Shown here one piece after another: positions 5,025 through 6,580 of a DNA stretch of 6,580 nucleotides. Both the position numbers and the translations under genes were made by a program. The stretch covers positions 1-6,580 of the forward strand of contig CAAFXG010000333.1 in NCBI GenBank assembly GCA_900766925.1, read 5' to 3'. Each line of letters begins with the position of its first letter. The stretch's first letter is position 1. Below the pieces are notes generated by a model. That model was not told the DNA's origin. It saw nothing but the letters and a program-made list of their open reading frames with translations, and searched no databases. Origin of the DNA: Lachnospiraceae bacterium. Lineage in GTDB: Bacteria > Bacillota > Clostridia > Lachnospirales > Lachnospiraceae.

Positions 5025-6158
5025 ATGGAATTTAACGAAAACCAGCTTAATGCAGCCAAATCGCCCGTGTGGGGAAAAACTGTTGAGAACACAACAGCAG
5101 AAGTTCCTATGAGTAATTCAGAGATTACAGAGTTAGAAAACAAGACAGTTAATGACTCAGCAAATGAGATCATGCCGCAGTATGAAGAGGCAGAATTGAA
5201 AAAACTTCAAATTCTCACAGCTTTCTGTGATGAAGAAATTGAACGTATTATCTCGGATGATACAATAACAGCAACTTCCTTTGCGGATAACACCAACTGT
5301 ATAATAGACCTAAGAAAAGTCTCAGACCGTCTATATACACCGCAAGTCAATCGTATTCATGGCAAAGACCAAGATAAAACAGGCAAAAGTTTGAGAATGT
5401 TCGGTGCACAGCATATTCTTCTAGTTCTAACTGTTCCGATGGCTAATGCAGCAGGACTAAAGGTTATTCATTTCTCCAATGACCAACATAAAGATAAACC
5501 TGTTCGTGAAGATGGTTTTGTTCTCCTTGATGGTAACGGTCGTATCAATTATCTGATGACAATTCCTAAAGAAGATTGGCCAGCAATTTTCGCTGTATTC
5601 CCATCAAAAGAAGCTAATGGACTATTCAACTTCAATAACTGTATTAACATCATTAACACAGAGGTTTGTGTGTGGAAAACCGAAGATATGGTTCAGAAAA
5701 GAATACTTATGGATGCAGCAGGTGCTCATCAAGGTTGGTGCGATATAAATGAGTTAATTAGAATGGGCTATAAATATCAAGCCGCTTGTCAACTTGTAAC
5801 TCTCGGAACGGATCGAATTAAAAAAACAACAGTCATAAGTGGTGAAGCGGATGACATCTTTATCTATTGGAATAGTGCAAGGACTATTCGTCAGAAACTT
5901 CAAGAAAAATTTGGAATAGATGCAGATACATTAAAAACGAAAGAGTTTACCAAAGAAGTATCTGCCCTATGGAAAAGACTATTAAACCAAAAGGGAGAAG
6001 AATATGCGACCCAAACTTTCGTGAGTTTTCTTGATCAATTGTCCGACAAAAAAATCAAAGAAATATCAGAAGCTAAAAACAAAAAATATAATAGTAAGCA
6101 CGAGCAGCGAAAGAAAATACTTAATGGTGAGTTTAAGATTTTTATGGACGCTCAATGA
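5025..6158 (+). CDS. ParB/sulfiredoxin-fold-like protein, second gene of the operon
   Basis: This is a 377-residue protein whose middle part resembles a ParB/Srx-type domain. After a poorly ordered, acidic N-terminus (about 1-90) come IIDLRKVSDRLYTPQVNR (93-110), a hydrophobic strand (AQHILLVLTVPMANAAG), and VLLDGNGRINYLM with DGNGR at 169-173, corresponding to the (D)G..R turn that binds nucleotide or phosphate in ParB-like proteins. A helical stretch follows (about 230-275, GWCDINELIRMGYKYQAACQL) that could hold a helix-turn-helix. The C-terminus is lysine-rich (SEAKNKKYNSKHEQRKK), as expected for DNA contact. ParB-like proteins bind specific DNA sites in partition or transcription control, and some relatives are nucleases. 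There is no ParA partner in the window, which argues against simple partition. It follows the Cys-rich gene by 12 bp and precedes a terminator. The domain call is by eye and moderate; the coding call is strong. Confidence 0.72.
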   Translation: MEFNENQLNAAKSPVWGKTVENTTAEVPMSNSEITELENKTVNDSANEIMPQYEEAELKKLQILTAFCDEEIERIISDDTITATSFADNTNCIIDLRKVSDRLYTPQVNRIHGKDQDKTGKSLRMFGAQHILLVLTVPMANAAGLKVIHFSNDQHKDKPVREDGFVLLDGNGRINYLMTIPKEDWPAIFAVFPSKEANGLFNFNNCINIINTEVCVWKTEDMVQKRILMDAAGAHQGWCDINELIRMGYKYQAACQLVTLGTDRIKKTTVISGEADDIFIYWNSARTIRQKLQEKFGIDADTLKTKEFTKEVSALWKRLLNQKGEEYATQTFVSFLDQLSDKKIKEISEAKNKKYNSKHEQRKKILNGEFKIFMDAQ

Positions 6159-6254
6159 TACAAGTCTAGGTTGTTACAGGAAACAGAGCACACTTAAATT
6201 TATCAACAAACTTCAAGGCTCAGGTTGAATAACACAAACATTCTTCATCGTTTG

Positions 6255-6299
6255 GGCAGGGATGAAACTTTGAGAAATCAATATCATTCCTGCCTTTTT
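6255..6299 (+). terminator. Intrinsic terminator of the rightward operon
   Basis: GGCAGGGATGA (6255-6265) pairs with TCATTCCTGCC (6284-6294) in an 11-bp stem with one G-U pair and an 18-nt loop, followed directly by TTTTT (6295-6299). It lies 96 nt after the ParB-like gene's stop codon, and I see no gene in between, so it most likely ends that transcript. Confidence 0.87.
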
Positions 6300-6320
6300 C
6301 GCTCAAAATAGGGCTATAAA

Positions 6321-6348
6321 CTGGTAAAAACTCTGCTGGCAAAAACTC
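6321..6348 (+). repeat. Tandem 13-bp direct repeat before the last gene
   Basis: CTGGTAAAAACTC (6321-6333) and CTGGCAAAAACTC (6336-6348) differ at one position and repeat with a period of 15 bp. They lie between the terminator and the gene starting at 6420, a stretch where I find no TAnnTTTG promoter box. They may be a regulator-binding site; two copies are too few for more. Confidence 0.4.
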
Positions 6349-6360
6349 AAATCCTCATTC

Positions 6361-6387
6361 ATGAAAAGAGCGATTGACCTCTTTCAT
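6361..6387. promoter_or_regulatory. Hairpin or operator in the leader of the last gene
   Basis: ATGAAAAGAG (6361-6370) pairs with CTCTTTCAT (6379-6387) with one bulged A and an 8-nt loop. The sequence after it (TATTACAG) is not a T-run, so it is not a normal terminator. It ends 32 nt before the ATG at 6420 and could be a leader structure or an operator. Confidence 0.35.
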
Positions 6388-6419
6388 TATTACAGATAAA
6401 AGATAAAATTATTCATAAT

Positions 6420-6580
6420 ATGGAATTTGAAAGTACGATGAATTTTATGGAAGGCTTCATTAGTTATGGAGCGTTCACACAGGAGGATAAGGAGAAGAAC
6501 AATATTGCTACGCCTGTGATCGAGAAAAAGGTGGCAAAGAAAAATAGCGAGAAATATGACTCAGATATTGCTGCATTAAC
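6420..6580 (+). CDS. Unknown protein, N-terminal 53 residues only
   Basis: An ATG at 6420-6422 opens a frame that remains open to the window end. The visible part starts MEFESTMNFMEGFISYGAF and continues with a lysine- and glutamate-rich stretch. It follows an A/T-rich leader (TAAAATTATTCATA) with no Shine-Dalgarno sequence, as usual in this phylum. The start context shares TATGGAATTT with the ParB-like gene, so both proteins begin MEF, but I see no convincing similarity after that. The gene lies beyond the operon terminator, so it should have its own promoter; I could not find one with the TAnnTTTG box. Later in-frame ATGs at 6438 and 6447 are alternative starts. No function can be given. 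Confidence 0.6.
   Translation, partial: MEFESTMNFMEGFISYGAFTQEDKEKNNIATPVIEKKVAKKNSEKYDSDIAAL

Noticed and set aside
6031..6228. 65-codon frame overlapping the end of the ParB-like gene.
   Set aside because: Most of it overlaps the larger gene in another frame, it lacks a plausible leader and its product looks like out-of-frame translation.

Overview
The window looks like Bacteroidota DNA (Bacteroides/Prevotella group). Leaders are A/T-rich with no Shine-Dalgarno sequence. Four promoters carry the -7 box TAnnTTTG used by the primary sigma factor of this phylum, and the first gene has the TSGCTAEAC active site I associate with Bacteroidota Bcp peroxiredoxins. I read it as the left edge of an integrated mobile element next to a housekeeping gene.

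Positions 1-412 hold the 3' part of a bcp-type thiol peroxidase. It is clearly GC-richer than what follows: a hand count gives 65% GC for 61-120 against 35% for 5221-5280. A strong hairpin (449-496) follows, and the low-GC element begins near there. From left to right the element carries: a large serine recombinase on the minus strand (514-2328) with its own promoter; a regulatory region (2329-2743) holding a 28-bp inverted repeat, a possible 38-codon gene and an upstream-controlled leftward promoter; a 469-residue protein of unknown function on the minus strand (2744-4153) with its own promoter and terminator; a divergent promoter region (4154-4433); a rightward operon of a cysteine-rich unknown protein (4434-5012) and a ParB/sulfiredoxin-fold-like protein (5025-6158) closed by a terminator at 6255-6299; and the first 53 codons of another unknown gene (from 6420) that runs out of the window.

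The most interesting signal is in non-coding DNA. The 83 bp ending at the leftward promoter (2605-2687, minus strand) align without gaps to the 83 bp ending at the rightward operon promoter (4300-4382, plus strand). Identity is 55/83 overall and 38/49 over the part upstream of and including the -33 element. Both copies carry direct TTTA(G/T)-type repeats spaced 22, 21 and 10 bp, close to whole helical turns. The two copies point outward on either side of the 469-residue gene. This suggests one DNA-binding factor controls both the leftward unit (small ORF, then recombinase) and the ParB-like operon. The ParB-like protein is a natural but untested candidate. The 469-residue gene and the operon have no assignable function, so the element may encode an undescribed maintenance, defence or transfer-control module; the sequence alone does not show which.
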